A stretch of DNA of 64,000 bases from CAVORD01 sp963698535 (GTDB lineage: Bacteria; Bacteroidota; Bacteroidia; Bacteroidales; VadinHA17). Location: positions 62,001 through 126,000 of the forward strand of contig CAVORD010000001.1 in the NCBI GenBank assembly GCA_963698535.1, in the 5' to 3' direction. Of the stretch, positions 24,993 through 32,142 are shown piece after piece. A program made the translations under genes and the position numbers. The notes under the pieces were generated by a model. The model made no database searches. It was not told the DNA's origin and saw only the letters and a program-made list of their open reading frames with translations. Position 1 is the first letter of the stretch; the number at the start of each line of letters is the position of its first letter.

Positions 24993-25327
24993 ACCTAACG
25001 GTCGGCGGAACCGAAAACTGGCGGAGCCAGTTGAGCTCGCGATACGCTTCGCCTCCGAAGCTAATATGTGTAGGAGGGAAGTGAGCAATGGTTAGTGTGT
25101 GTGCCATGCGGTCGGGCCGGTGGGACAGGAGGGCTGGCGCGCCTGCCTGCCGGCAGGCAGGCTTTTTGCCAGTCCTTGGGCGACCGGTTATTATCCCCTT
25201 ATAATTTGCTTGAAAGAAATTTCGCAAAAGTGTGACAACTGCGTCAGCCGTAGCTTTCTTTGTCCTCCGTAGATTTATCGAAGGAGGAAGCGAAGGCTGT
25301 ACACATTAACTATACTGCTTGTTAGCA
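24993..25327. repeat. attC site 6 (335 bases, long loop)
   Basis: Cores ACCTAAC (24993-24999) and GTTAGCA (25321-25327). Long-loop subtype: GGCGGAACCG, hairpin AACTGGCGGAGCCAGTT, GCTCGCGATACGCTTCGCC, CAATGGTTAGTGTGTGTGCC, palindrome CTGCCTGCCGGCAGGCAG (25143-25160), GGCTTTTTGCC against CGCAAAAGTGTGAC, then an extra GTCCTCCGTAGATTTATCGAAGGAGGAAG segment before ATTAACTATACTGC. Confidence 0.92.
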
Positions 25328-25333
25328 CACGTT

Positions 25334-25591
25334 TTAATCATAGTGGAATCGGCATTTTGCAATCAGGATCTCATCATCCTTCACTTGATAGATTAGTCTG
25401 TGCTCGCCATCAATCCTTCTTGACCAAAAGCCCTTATACTTGAATTTCAACGGTTCTGGTTTGCCAATACCTGTAAAAGGTGTCCGTGAAATATCTTTTA
25501 GAAGGGAGTTTATCTTGGTGGCCATCTTTTTGTCAGTCTTTTGCCAGTATAAATAATCTTCCCAGGATTCATCTACAAACATGTATTTCAT
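25334..25591 (-). CDS. yoeB: YoeB-type mRNA interferase toxin
   Basis: 85 residues, family length. YoeB hallmarks: MFVDESWEDYLYWQKTDKK at the N-terminus, PEPLKFKYKGFWSRRIDGEHRLIYQV in the middle, and the C-terminal catalytic CRFHYD (His-Tyr). It cuts mRNA in the ribosomal A site. The gene overlaps the yefM antitoxin by four bases, ATGA-type coupling. Confidence 0.96.
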   Translation of the reverse strand: MKYMFVDESWEDYLYWQKTDKKMATKINSLLKDISRTPFTGIGKPEPLKFKYKGFWSRRIDGEHRLIYQVKDDEILIAKCRFHYD

Positions 25592-25842
25592 GGTTCAATC
25601 AAATCTTTTTGGTTTGATTTACCCTTTCTCAACTTTTCTATGGCGCTGTCTAATCTCGTTTCATTCAGCTTTGATGATAGTTCATGATGTGTTGCACTCA
25701 GAGAATTGTATTCATCCAGTGACATTATCACCACGCCACTATCCTTTCCCCGATTGATTATCAGCGTATCGAAGTTCTCGGTTACTCTATCAAGGTACCT
25801 TTTGATATCTTTTCTAAAGTCTGAAATGGTTGTTGTCAACAT
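25588..25842 (-). CDS. yefM: YefM/Phd-type antitoxin
   Basis: 84 residues. The Phd/YefM DNA-binding N-terminus (TTTISDFRKDIKRYLDRVTENFDTLIINRGKDSGVVIMSLDEYNSL) is intact and the C-terminal tail that threads onto YoeB follows. It binds YoeB and represses its own promoter at paired TGTACA sites; two of these are present upstream (25858-25887). Confidence 0.95.
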   Translation of the reverse strand: MLTTTISDFRKDIKRYLDRVTENFDTLIINRGKDSGVVIMSLDEYNSLSATHHELSSKLNETRLDSAIEKLRKGKSNQKDLIEP

Positions 25843-25856
25843 GATTTAATAGTGTT

Positions 25857-25889
25857 ATGTACATATAATAGTACAAATATATGTACAAA
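25857..25889 (-). promoter_or_regulatory. yefM operator with TGTACA palindromes and -7 box
   Basis: Two TGTACA hexamers (25858-25863, 25882-25887) lie 24 bases apart in an inverted repeat with arms GTACATATA and TATATGTAC; a TAGTACA lies between. The E. coli yefM-yoeB operator is built on the same TGTACA cores. The -7 box TATATTTG (25874-25881) falls inside, so repressor binding would block the promoter. Confidence 0.75.
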
Positions 25890-25932
25890 TAATCAATTTA
25901 TCAATTTCTTGTGTGCAATTATCTAAAATGTG

Positions 25933-26207
25933 TGGTAACGGTCGGTGGAACCGAAAACTGGCGGAGCCAGTTGAGCTCGCGATACGCTTCGCTCCCGAAG
26001 CTAATATGCGTAGGAGGGAAGTGAGCAATGGTTAGTGTATGTGCCCTGCGGTGGGGCCTGTGGATCGCCGGGGGCTGGCGCGCCTGCCTGCCGGCAGGCA
26101 GGCTTTTTGCCAGTGCTCGGGCGACCGGTTATTTTCAGTTTATAGTTTTGTTGTTAGAAATCACGCAAAAAGCGTGACAAATACATTACCTATACCGCTT
26201 GTTAGGC
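25933..26207. repeat. attC site 7 (275 bases, long loop)
   Basis: Cores TGGTAAC (25933-25939) and GTTAGGC (26201-26207). Loop with GGTGGAACCG, AACTGGCGGAGCCAGTT, GCTCGCGATACGC, palindrome CTGCCTGCCGGCAGGCAG (26084-26101), GGCTTTTTGCC against CGCAAAAAGCGTGAC, and ATTACCTATACCGC. Confidence 0.93.
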
Positions 26208-26214
26208 ATAGTTT

Positions 26215-26787
26215 TTACAATTTTAAACCGAAAAAGAATCCAAATTGAATCGAATCACAATTGTAGTATCCTTCAGTAAAGCTTGTAAGCATATCTCCTC
26301 TAAGCCCAGCTATAAAGTTTTCATTATCAGCAATATTTACCCTTATAGAACCTATCAGACCCCAAAGGTTTTCAATATAGAATTCAGAGCTAATTGAAGT
26401 ATAAGTTCCGTATGAGGTGGCTGCTTCAATCCTTCCATATGCTTTCGAAAACTTATGATAAAGACCGCCAACTTCAAATTTAAGATTGCTAAATCTATTA
26501 GGCAATGGAGTAAATAGAAGGCCTGTGCTTAAGGTAAAGGACGAAGAATTATCATAATTGAATTCATCCGCACTGCTAGTAGCTCCAAGAGTAATTCTTG
26601 GAGAAATTGCGATGAACTTATTGACGTTGAAATCGTAGTTCGTACAAAGGCTTAATCCAATCACATCTCCAGATCCAAAAAAGGATCCATTCAATCCTGC
26701 ATTTAATACCCCCTGCCTTGACTGATCCTGCCCATAAAAAGTACTATGGGTCACCAAAAATAGACCTATTAGAAGTAGTGTTTTCAT
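26215..26787 (-). CDS. Outer-membrane beta-barrel protein
   Basis: 190 residues. Signal peptide ending FYGQ; the mature protein is a run of amphipathic strands (LSLCTNYDFNVNKFIAISPRITLG, FTLSTGLLFTPLPNRFSNLKFEVGGLYHK, IQFGFFFGLKL) and ends with the Leu/aromatic pattern of barrels. Role unknown. The cassette arms match over 15 positions (GTTAGGCATAGTTTT / GTTAGGCATAATTTT). Confidence 0.82.
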   Translation of the reverse strand: MKTLLLIGLFLVTHSTFYGQDQSRQGVLNAGLNGSFFGSGDVIGLSLCTNYDFNVNKFIAISPRITLGATSSADEFNYDNSSSFTLSTGLLFTPLPNRFSNLKFEVGGLYHKFSKAYGRIEAATSYGTYTSISSEFYIENLWGLIGSIRVNIADNENFIAGLRGDMLTSFTEGYYNCDSIQFGFFFGLKL

Positions 26788-26815
26788 AGTTGGTAGTTTC
26801 TAATGTGAAAATTAT

Positions 26816-26979
26816 GCCTAACGGCTCGGCGGTTTGGTTAGTTGGTGTTGGCGCGGGTTGCGCCATGGCGCACTTTTTGCCCGCCGACTTGCGAGTTGTG
26901 ATTATCAGTTTTGTAGTATGTTTTATAGGAACCATGCAAAAAGTGTGACAAGTCCAATTAACTATACCGCTTGTTAGCT
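26816..26979. repeat. attC site 8 (164 bases, short-loop subtype)
   Basis: Cores GCCTAAC (26816-26822) and GTTAGCT (26973-26979). Loop with GGCGGTTTGGTTAGTTGG, GCGCGGGTTGCGCCATGGCGC hairpin, inner pair GCGCACTTTTTGCC / GCAAAAAGTGTGAC, then AATTAACTATACCGC. The TAA of the VapC stop (26974-26976) lies in the right core. Confidence 0.95.
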
Positions 26980-27405
26980 ACTGGCGGTTTGTTCAAATGT
27001 CTTCAAAAAGGTTTCAGGCGTCATTACCGGAAGGGAAGACTTTTTATAGTCTTTAATATTCCTGGTTATTATGACATCTATTCTCTTATATTCCTGAGCA
27101 GTATAATACTGTATGGCGTCCTCAAAATCCTTGAAGTCAGAAGCGAGTGAAGCCTTTATGATATTGTCATCTACTTTAAGTATACCCACCAATTCAGAAA
27201 GCTCGTTTAGCATTGTGATTACTTTCTTATGAGGTGCATATTTGGAGAGTACGTAATAGAGATTACTGTAGCACAAGGCTGAAGTGTATCCCTTAATTTT
27301 TTTCTGTTCGATAAGGGTGAATACTTTGGCAGCATCTATTGAAAATGGTTGCCGATCAATTATAAAATCAATTATTACGTCGGTGTCAACGAAAAGGTCA
27401 GTCAT
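26974..27405 (-). CDS. vapC: PIN-domain RNase toxin (VapC-like)
   Basis: 143 residues. PIN acidic residues are in DLFVDTDVIIDFIIDRQPF (first and second Asp), near KIKGYTSALCYSNLYY (Ser/Thr and Glu positions) and in SDFKDFEDAIQYYTA (DFEDA, catalytic Asp/Glu cluster), followed by VIITRNIKDY (ITRN). It should cut RNA with Mg2+. It overlaps the antitoxin by eight bases. The stop codon is supplied by the attC core. Confidence 0.92.
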   Translation of the reverse strand: MTDLFVDTDVIIDFIIDRQPFSIDAAKVFTLIEQKKIKGYTSALCYSNLYYVLSKYAPHKKVITMLNELSELVGILKVDDNIIKASLASDFKDFEDAIQYYTAQEYKRIDVIITRNIKDYKKSSLPVMTPETFLKTFEQTASS

Positions 27406-27652
27406 TCAAGTACTTTTTTGATAATTGATCTGATAGATCTGATTTGTAATCAAAGTCCTCGGGAACCTTAATCGAGCCTAATAACGATTTAACTTTAGTT
27501 GTGAGGTCAAATTCAGTATCATCTGACTTGCTTGTAAGTATCTTAAAATAACTCTCTACGAGGTCAGAAAGGCTTCTCCCGCGACTTCTGGCATATGTTT
27601 TTGCTCTTCTAGCCAGATCCTTATCAACGCTCAATGTTAATTTAGAATCCAT
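27398..27652 (-). CDS. VapB-like antitoxin (DUF6364 type)
   Basis: 84 residues. MDSKLTLSVDKDLARRAKTYARSRGRSLSDLVESYF is a ribbon-helix-helix DNA-binding start of the DUF6364 group, with a C-terminal toxin-binding tail. It should repress its own operon and sequester the PIN RNase. An inverted repeat overlaps its start codon region. Confidence 0.9.
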   Translation of the reverse strand: MDSKLTLSVDKDLARRAKTYARSRGRSLSDLVESYFKILTSKSDDTEFDLTTKVKSLLGSIKVPEDFDYKSDLSDQLSKKYLND

Positions 27653-27653
27653 G

Positions 27654-27707
27654 ATTACGTGTGTTAATTATAGCAAATATACGTAATAAAATTGAAAAAC
27701 ACGTAAT
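27654..27707 (-). promoter_or_regulatory. Operator and promoter of the PIN cassette
   Basis: Perfect 9-base inverted repeat ATTACGTGT (27654-27662) and ACACGTAAT (27699-27707), with an additional TACGTAAT (27680-27687). A -7 box TATATTTG (minus strand, 27674-27681) lies between. The layout suits a ribbon-helix-helix autorepressor. Confidence 0.65.
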
Positions 27708-27762
27708 ATATCGAGAATATTTATACGTATAATTGAAATTCGCAGGTATCTTAACCGCTTGT

Positions 27763-28120
27763 AGCTAACGGTCAGCGGAACCGAATCCCGGTGAAACCGG
27801 GTGAGCTCACGACCGAAGGGAGTAATGGTTAGTGTGTGTGCCCTGCGGGCGGGCCGGTGTATCGCCGGGGGCTGGCGCGCTTTTTGCCAGTGCTCGGGCG
27901 ACCGGTTATTTTCAGCTTATAAATTGTTTGTTAGAAATTTCGCAAAAAGTGTGAATGCCCTGGGTTTGGGCCAGTGGTATAGGAGGGCTGGCGGACTTTT
28001 TGCCTTTTGGGCCTTATACACCTTTCCCAACCCCTTAAACAACTGTATTTTTTTTGCGGTCGACCCTTGGGGCTACTGCAAAAAGTGTGACAAACCAATT
28101 AACTATACAGCTTGTTAGCC
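27763..28120. repeat. attC site 9 (358 bases, chimeric loop)
   Basis: Cores AGCTAAC (27763-27769) and GTTAGCC (28114-28120). The loop holds two consecutive inner arms: GCGCTTTTTGCC with CGCAAAAAGTGTGA (27871-27954), then ACTTTTTGCC with TGCAAAAAGTGTGAC (27989-28092). The second is of a different subtype (CCCTTAAAC, GGTCGACCCTTGGGG). So this site looks like two attC loops fused after loss of the halves between them. Confidence 0.9.
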
Positions 28121-28127
28121 TTAGTGC

Positions 28128-28439
28128 TTATTTTTTCCTCGTTAAAGAAGTTTGACGAAGTCTTTTGGAACTGTGGTGAACAGTAAGAATATGAATTGAT
28201 TGCGGGCTTGTAATATTGTAGATAATGCGATAATTCCCAAGGATAATCTCCCGTATTTTGTCCTTTCTTCCTACTTCTGGAACCATTCTTCCGATTCTTG
28301 GATTATTTTCAAGATGTTTGGTGACATCAATAATTCGTTCTAAAGTAAGTGAAGCATATTTAATTGAGTCTTGGGATATATACTCGGCAATTGATTTTAA
28401 ATCTGTTAGTGATCTTTGAGTCCAGACTATTTTAACCAT
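28128..28439 (-). CDS. RelE/ParE-family toxin
   Basis: 103 residues. IVWTQRSLTDLKSIAEYISQDSIKYASLTLERI, then NPRIGRMVPEVGRKDKIREIILGNYRIIYNI and HSSKRL at the end are the RelE/ParE fold. The ParE sub-branch usually poisons gyrase while RelE cuts mRNA; residues alone do not settle it. Overlaps the antitoxin by 13 bases. Confidence 0.93.
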   Translation of the reverse strand: MVKIVWTQRSLTDLKSIAEYISQDSIKYASLTLERIIDVTKHLENNPRIGRMVPEVGRKDKIREIILGNYRIIYNITSPQSIHILTVHHSSKRLRQTSLTRKK

Positions 28440-28609
28440 GTCTTGAGTTCTTGCTTAACCTGGTTTGTGGTAAAGACTTTTCCTTCACCTATATCATTGA
28501 GCCCTTCCTCAATCTTATTGAGAATAACCAATTCTTCAACTATCTGGTCAACAGTGAAACTTTCAGGAAGTCTGTCAATTGTTTTTCTTACTTTATCTTT
28601 TGTCAACAT
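28427..28609 (-). CDS. Antitoxin of the RelE/ParE pair
   Basis: 60 residues with a predicted helix-rich start (KVRKTIDRLPESFTVDQIVEELVILNKIEEGL) and a C-terminal toxin-binding tail. Similar small proteins accompany RelE/ParE toxins in Bacteroidota. It is encoded upstream and overlaps the toxin gene. Confidence 0.88.
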   Translation of the reverse strand: MLTKDKVRKTIDRLPESFTVDQIVEELVILNKIEEGLNDIGEGKVFTTNQVKQELKTWLK

Positions 28610-28617
28610 ATACTTTG

Positions 28618-28658
28618 GATCTATATTACAAAGATACTAAAATACCAGGATCTATTTA
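28618..28658 (-). promoter_or_regulatory. Promoter and direct repeats of the RelE/ParE cassette
   Basis: A perfect -7 box TATCTTTG (minus strand, 28629-28636) lies about 20 bases before the antitoxin start. Two copies of GGATCTAT (near 28618 and 28649, plus strand) flank it as a direct repeat and may be repressor sites. Confidence 0.55.
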
Positions 28659-28684
28659 ATTGTGCAGGTTCTTTCAAGCATTAA

Positions 28685-29133
28685 GGCTAACGGTCAGCGG
28701 AACCGAAAACTGGCGGAGCCAGTTGAGCTCGCGATACGCTTCGCCCTCCGAAGCTAATGTGCGTAGGAGGGCAGTGAGCAATGGTTAGTGTGTGCGCCCT
28801 GTGGGCTGGCCGGTGGGACAGGAGGGCTGGTGCATTTTTTGCCAGTCTCGGTAAACGGACGCAAGTTGTCCCGTCACGGTAAAAGCCGATTACGTATTAG
28901 TCCCGGTAATGAAAACGGAGTTTACTGGTCACGGTGCATTTTCTTAGCGGAGAGCAAAAAACGCTGCCAACTGAGCGTCGGCCTGCAGCCCTATTGACTT
29001 TGTCTCGGTAGCAGGATGAGTCAAGGTGCACAAAGTTAACTAAGTGGCTTAAAATTGATCCTATAGACTTTCTCATGCATTAGGAAACTTTCAGGGCTGC
29101 AGAAGGCAATTAACTATACCATCCGTGTTTGGT
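28685..29133. repeat. attC site 10 (449 bases, with foreign insertion)
   Basis: Cores GGCTAAC (28685-28691) and a degenerate right core GTTTGGT (29127-29133). The first 170 bases follow the long-loop subtype; about 28856-29100 is unrelated sequence (GTCCCGTCACGG, GTCCCGGTAATG, GGTCACGGTGC) without a gene; then ATTAACTATACCATCCG. An insertion into the loop, tolerated because the ends can still fold, is likely. Confidence 0.8.
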
Positions 29134-29148
29134 GTTTGTAGCATTTTT

Positions 29149-29814
29149 TTAAAACCTGAATCCTAAAGTGGCTTGGTACCAGACATTTTTGTAACGGGGA
29201 TCTGTGGATGTTCCATCACCATTATTATTTTGAAGGTCCCATCCGGCTCTTGCACCAAGTACAAATTGTTCCATGGTTATATCAATCCCAGCCACAAAAC
29301 ACAATACACTTTTATCATTTTCAAACTCCTTCTCCTGGGCGCTTGTAAAACCTCCACCTGTAAATACATCTTTTTGTTTCATAAGGAAAGAATAATCAGG
29401 TCCTGCCAGAAGGGTTATAAGTGCGTTTGGTTTAAGTGCAAATAGCAGGGGAATATCTATATAATTTGTGGTATGGGTAAATTCGTAAGGGATAGTAAGG
29501 AATGTGCCTGATGCCTTGTATCCTTTTTGAGAAAATAATATTTCAGGCTGAAAACCCAAATATTTCCCAATTGGGATCGCTAAAAAAGCACCTGCAGCAA
29601 AACCAACTTTAAAATCAGCATTAAATTCCTGATCTTTTGAGTCAAAAACATTTGAGAAATTTGCACCTGCTTTTAGGCCAAACTGAAGACTATTACGTAA
29701 ATCAGAACTGTTATTCTGAGCACTTATAATGTTAGCCATGAAGATAATTGTCGCAATTATTAGAAAATACTTTTTCAATATTATTAGTTTTAAGTTTCCG
29801 AGTAAATTACTCAT
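29149..29814 (-). CDS. PorT-like outer-membrane beta-barrel protein
   Basis: 221 residues from the ATG at 29814 (the open frame begins 22 codons earlier). A signal sequence around LKKYFLIIATIIFMANIISAQ is followed by an eight-stranded barrel of the PorT/OMP_b-brl_2 type: LQFGLKAGANFSNVFDSKDQE, FAAGAFLAIPIGKYLGFQPEILFSQKGYK, LVLGARAGWDLQ, YQATLGFRF. The C-terminal Phe is the BAM signal. Unknown ligand. Confidence 0.88.
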   Translation of the reverse strand: MSNLLGNLKLIILKKYFLIIATIIFMANIISAQNNSSDLRNSLQFGLKAGANFSNVFDSKDQEFNADFKVGFAAGAFLAIPIGKYLGFQPEILFSQKGYKASGTFLTIPYEFTHTTNYIDIPLLFALKPNALITLLAGPDYSFLMKQKDVFTGGGFTSAQEKEFENDKSVLCFVAGIDITMEQFVLGARAGWDLQNNNGDGTSTDPRYKNVWYQATLGFRF

Positions 29815-30170
29815 TAACAAAAGTATGTCTCTCTTCCCCGGCGTTATTACATAAAAAGGGAAATAATTTACATAATTCACACATATGTATTAAACAGCTC
29901 TGAAGCATAATGTAATTTCTGTTTATCCAATTCGCATTTTAAAGTATCTATCCGGTAAACATAGAAGAAACTGAAGCTATTCGTCCAGAAATAAATATTC
30001 AAAAGAAGTTAGGTGTTGTAGCATTTTAAAGTCATGATGAGTGGACGAAATTTAAGTGTCACAATAGTTTTAATAAAATGCAGGGTCATGGATTAATAAG
30101 AAAACAGAATATTCAATTTCGACTTTGGATTCTCTAAGTGAGAGTCTGTCTGGGTACCACGAGCTATAAC
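29815..30170. other. Long 5' region of the PorT cassette with a second arm copy
   Basis: About 350 bases without a recognisable gene lie between the barrel gene and the next attC. At 30008-30030 GTTAGGTGTTGTAGCATTTT nearly repeats the cassette end at 29127 (GTTTGGTGTTTGTAGCATTTT) and mirrors the right end at 30171 better than that end does. It may mark a cassette whose gene was lost or an internal duplication. Confidence 0.5.
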
Positions 30171-30412
30171 GCCTAACGGTCGGCGGAACCGAAAACTGGC
30201 GGAGTCAGTTGAGCTCGCGATACGAAGTGAGCAATGGTTAGTGTGTGTGCCCTGTGGGCTGGCCGGTGGGACAGGAGGGCTGGCGCGCCTGCCTGCCGGC
30301 AGGCAGGCTTTTTGCCAGTCCTCGGGCGACCTGTTATTATTAGTTTATAATTTGTTTGTTAGAAATCACGCAAAAAGCGTGACAAATACATTACCTATAC
30401 CGCTTGTTAGGC
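30171..30412. repeat. attC site 11 (242 bases, long loop)
   Basis: Cores GCCTAAC (30171-30177) and GTTAGGC (30406-30412). Loop with AACTGGCGGAGTCAGTT, GCTCGCGATACGAAG, CAATGGTTAGTGTGTGTGCC, palindrome CTGCCTGCCGGCAGGCAG (30289-30306), GGCTTTTTGCC / CGCAAAAAGCGTGAC and ATTACCTATACCGC. It lacks the CCGAAGC hairpin of sites 6 and 10. Confidence 0.94.
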
Positions 30413-30420
30413 TTAGTGCC

Positions 30421-30729
30421 TTATAATTCAACACTTAAGCGAAGATGTCCTCCGAAACCTTCTCTGATAATTCTCATTAGTGTAGAAAGCCGAATATCGG
30501 AAGCATCGTTTTCAATCCTTGAAATATATGTTTTTGTAGTGCCGCATCTTTCAGCTAATTGCTCCTGGGTAAGTCCATTCTCCTTTCGTAGATCGTGGAT
30601 CATGGCTCCAAGTTTGAAAGACTCGAAACCCTCCTCGAATTTTTCTCTCTCTGGAGTACCGAGCTTGCCATATTGTTTTTCGAGATGTTCCTCGAACGAC
30701 ATCATCTTGGTTGTCTTATTCTTTTTCAT
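30421..30729 (-). CDS. higA: HigA-type XRE antitoxin
   Basis: 102 residues. Residues 30-85 are a Cro/CI helix-turn-helix (LRKENGLTQEQLAERCGTTKTYISRIENDASDIRLSTLMRI). The N-terminal arm (EEHLEKQYGKLGTPEREKFEEGF) is typical of HigA partners of Gp49-like toxins. Encoded downstream of the toxin and overlapping it by 14 bases, the reverse order of most TA pairs and characteristic of HigBA. Confidence 0.94.
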   Translation of the reverse strand: MKKNKTTKMMSFEEHLEKQYGKLGTPEREKFEEGFESFKLGAMIHDLRKENGLTQEQLAERCGTTKTYISRIENDASDIRLSTLMRIIREGFGGHLRLSVEL

Positions 30730-31054
30730 CGTAGTACTGTTTTTTAAGTTTCTCCGCTTTCTCGATCTCTCTTGTCGGTGTTTTCTGTGTCTTCTTTTGG
30801 AATCCGTTAATCAGGATTACAAGTTTTTCTTTGTCGAAAAAACAGAATACTCTGTAGATATTCCCTCCACTCTCAACTCGGACTTCATAAAGTCCTGAAG
30901 AGTTTTCAATATGCTTAAAATACTTAGCAGGAATCCTTTCTACAGACGAAATCAGTTTTAATGTCCAGTTGAACTTTAATTTAACCGTATTATCAAGGGT
31001 CTTAAAAAAGTCTAAATAGTAATTGCCGTAATAGAAGATCTTCCTGATCATCAT
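30716..31054 (-). CDS. higB: HigB toxin (RelE-like, Gp49 family)
   Basis: 112 residues. YYLDFFKTLDNTVKLKFNWTLKLISSVERIPAKYFKHIENSSGLYEVRVESGGNIYRVFCFFDKEKLVILINGFQKKTQKTP is the phage-derived Gp49-like/HigB fold; basic and aromatic residues near GGNIYRVFCFFD form the RNase site. Ribosome-dependent mRNA cleavage is expected. The toxin gene comes first. Confidence 0.94.
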   Translation of the reverse strand: MMIRKIFYYGNYYLDFFKTLDNTVKLKFNWTLKLISSVERIPAKYFKHIENSSGLYEVRVESGGNIYRVFCFFDKEKLVILINGFQKKTQKTPTREIEKAEKLKKQYYDEKE

Positions 31055-31067
31055 AATAACTAAAATG

Positions 31068-31105
31068 CAAAGTTAGCTAATTAGGTAACATTTGCAAAAT
31101 GTTTT
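31068..31105 (-). promoter_or_regulatory. higBA promoter/operator
   Basis: The -7 box TAACTTTG (minus strand, 31068-31075) overlaps an imperfect palindrome GTTAGCTAATTAGGTAAC (31072-31089), followed by a second one, AACATTTGCAAAATGTT (31087-31103). HigA binding here would cover the promoter. Confidence 0.65.
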
Positions 31106-31134
31106 GGGTATTTTCTTGCGTTTCTTGGCATTAA

Positions 31135-31297
31135 GCCTAACGGTCGGCGGTATGGTTAGTTGGCGTTGGCGCGGGTAGCGCCATGGCGCGCTTTTTGCCC
31201 GTCGACTTAGGTATTGTTAGTTTTGTTTTCTTACTGACTTATGATAGAAACTTTGCAAAAAGCGTGACAAACCAATTACCTATACCGCTTGTTAGCT
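31135..31297. repeat. attC site 12 (163 bases, short-loop subtype)
   Basis: Cores GCCTAAC (31135-31141) and GTTAGCT (31291-31297). GGCGGTATGGTTAGTTGG, hairpin GCGCGGGTAGCGCCATGGCGC, inner pair GCGCTTTTTGCCC / GCAAAAAGCGTGAC, ATTACCTATACCGC. One of the five closest relatives of the 160-base consensus. Confidence 0.96.
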
Positions 31298-31306
31298 GCC
31301 GTTAGT

Positions 31307-31630
31307 TTAGTCAATGAAGGTTTCTTTGATAATCAGTTTCAGTTTTTCAATCTCTTTTTTTGAAAGCTCATCGAGGACTTTCACCACCCTCAGTTTGTCA
31401 ATCGTACGGATTTGATCTACAACTACCCATCCATCTTTGTTGTTGTGTTTAACTTTTAGCCTTGTAGGGTAATTCTTCGATTGACTTGTCATTGGTGCAA
31501 TAACCAAAGTCCTAAGATTACGATTCATCTCGTCGGGAGAAATTATAACACATGGTCGGGTCTTTTTAATCTCGCTGCCGATTGTTGGGTCAAGATTAAC
31601 AAGAATGATTTTGTACTGAACTAGATCCAT
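31307..31630 (-). CDS. mazF: MazF/PemK-type mRNA interferase
   Basis: 107 residues. Start YKIILVNLDPTIGSEIKKTRPCVIISPDEMNRNLRTLVIAPMTS and later DGWVVVDQIRTIDKLRVVKVL are the MazF/PemK SH3-like fold with the catalytic Arg (KKTRP) and Ser/Thr (APMTS). It should cut free mRNA at short motifs. Overlaps mazE by ten bases. Confidence 0.95.
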   Translation of the reverse strand: MDLVQYKIILVNLDPTIGSEIKKTRPCVIISPDEMNRNLRTLVIAPMTSQSKNYPTRLKVKHNNKDGWVVVDQIRTIDKLRVVKVLDELSKKEIEKLKLIIKETFID

Positions 31631-31866
31631 TCATCAAAGGTTTCGTCATTAAATACATCTGGCATGAGAAGTTTATCATCACCAGTACTTTTCATTCTCT
31701 TAAATTGTTTGTCCCATCCTTTCCTAGGAGCAGGTTTAGACTTTAATACAATGTGATCTTTTTCAAGGGTGATCTCAACGGTATCTTCGATTTCATACTT
31801 TTCAAGTATGGTTTTGCTCAACCTAATCCCCTTCGAATTCCCTATTTTTACTACCGATAAGTCCAT
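31621..31866 (-). CDS. mazE: MazE antitoxin (AbrB fold)
   Basis: 81 residues. KIGNSKGIRLSKTILEKYEIEDTVEITLEKDHIVLKS is the swapped-hairpin AbrB/MazE DNA-binding domain; the acidic tail (LLMPDVFNDETFDEWI) blocks MazF. It should also repress its own promoter. Confidence 0.95.
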   Translation of the reverse strand: MDLSVVKIGNSKGIRLSKTILEKYEIEDTVEITLEKDHIVLKSKPAPRKGWDKQFKRMKSTGDDKLLMPDVFNDETFDEWI

Positions 31867-31877
31867 AATATTGAGTA

Positions 31878-31898
31878 TGTAATTACAAAGTTATTACA
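31878..31898 (-). promoter_or_regulatory. mazEF promoter/operator
   Basis: The -7 box TAACTTTG (minus strand, 31886-31893) lies inside an inverted repeat TGTAAT (31878-31883) and ATTACA (31893-31898). The box ends 20 bases before the mazE start codon. Confidence 0.62.
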
Positions 31899-31955
31899 TT
31901 TCTTACAAAAATCCAAATGTTTACATTTAATTTTAGTAGTGGCAATTCTAATGGC

Positions 31956-32132
31956 AGCTAACGGTCGGCGGTATGGGTAGTGTAAGTGCCCAGCGGTGGG
32001 GCCTGTGTATCGCCGGGGGCTGGCGCGCTTTTTGCCAGTGCTCGGGCTACCAGTTATTGTCGGTTTATAGTTTTGTTGGTAGAAATCACGCAAAAAGCGT
32101 GACAAATACATTACCTATACCGCTTGTTATAG
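31956..32132. repeat. attC site 13 (177 bases)
   Basis: Cores AGCTAAC (31956-31962) and GTTATAG (32126-32132). L boxes GGCGGTATGGGTAG / ATTACCTATACCGC; loop with GTGGGGCCTGTGTATCGCCGG, inner pair GCGCTTTTTGCC / CGCAAAAAGCGTGAC, GGGCTACCAG. Related to the loop of site 14. Confidence 0.95.
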
Positions 32133-32142
32133 CCCGTGCATA

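Noticed and set aside
26039..26248. Plus-strand frames across attC sites (e.g. 26039-26248, 27801-28118, 30241-30426)
   Set aside because: They share the same peptide because the attC sequences are similar; no start signal, and loops vary in length and frame.
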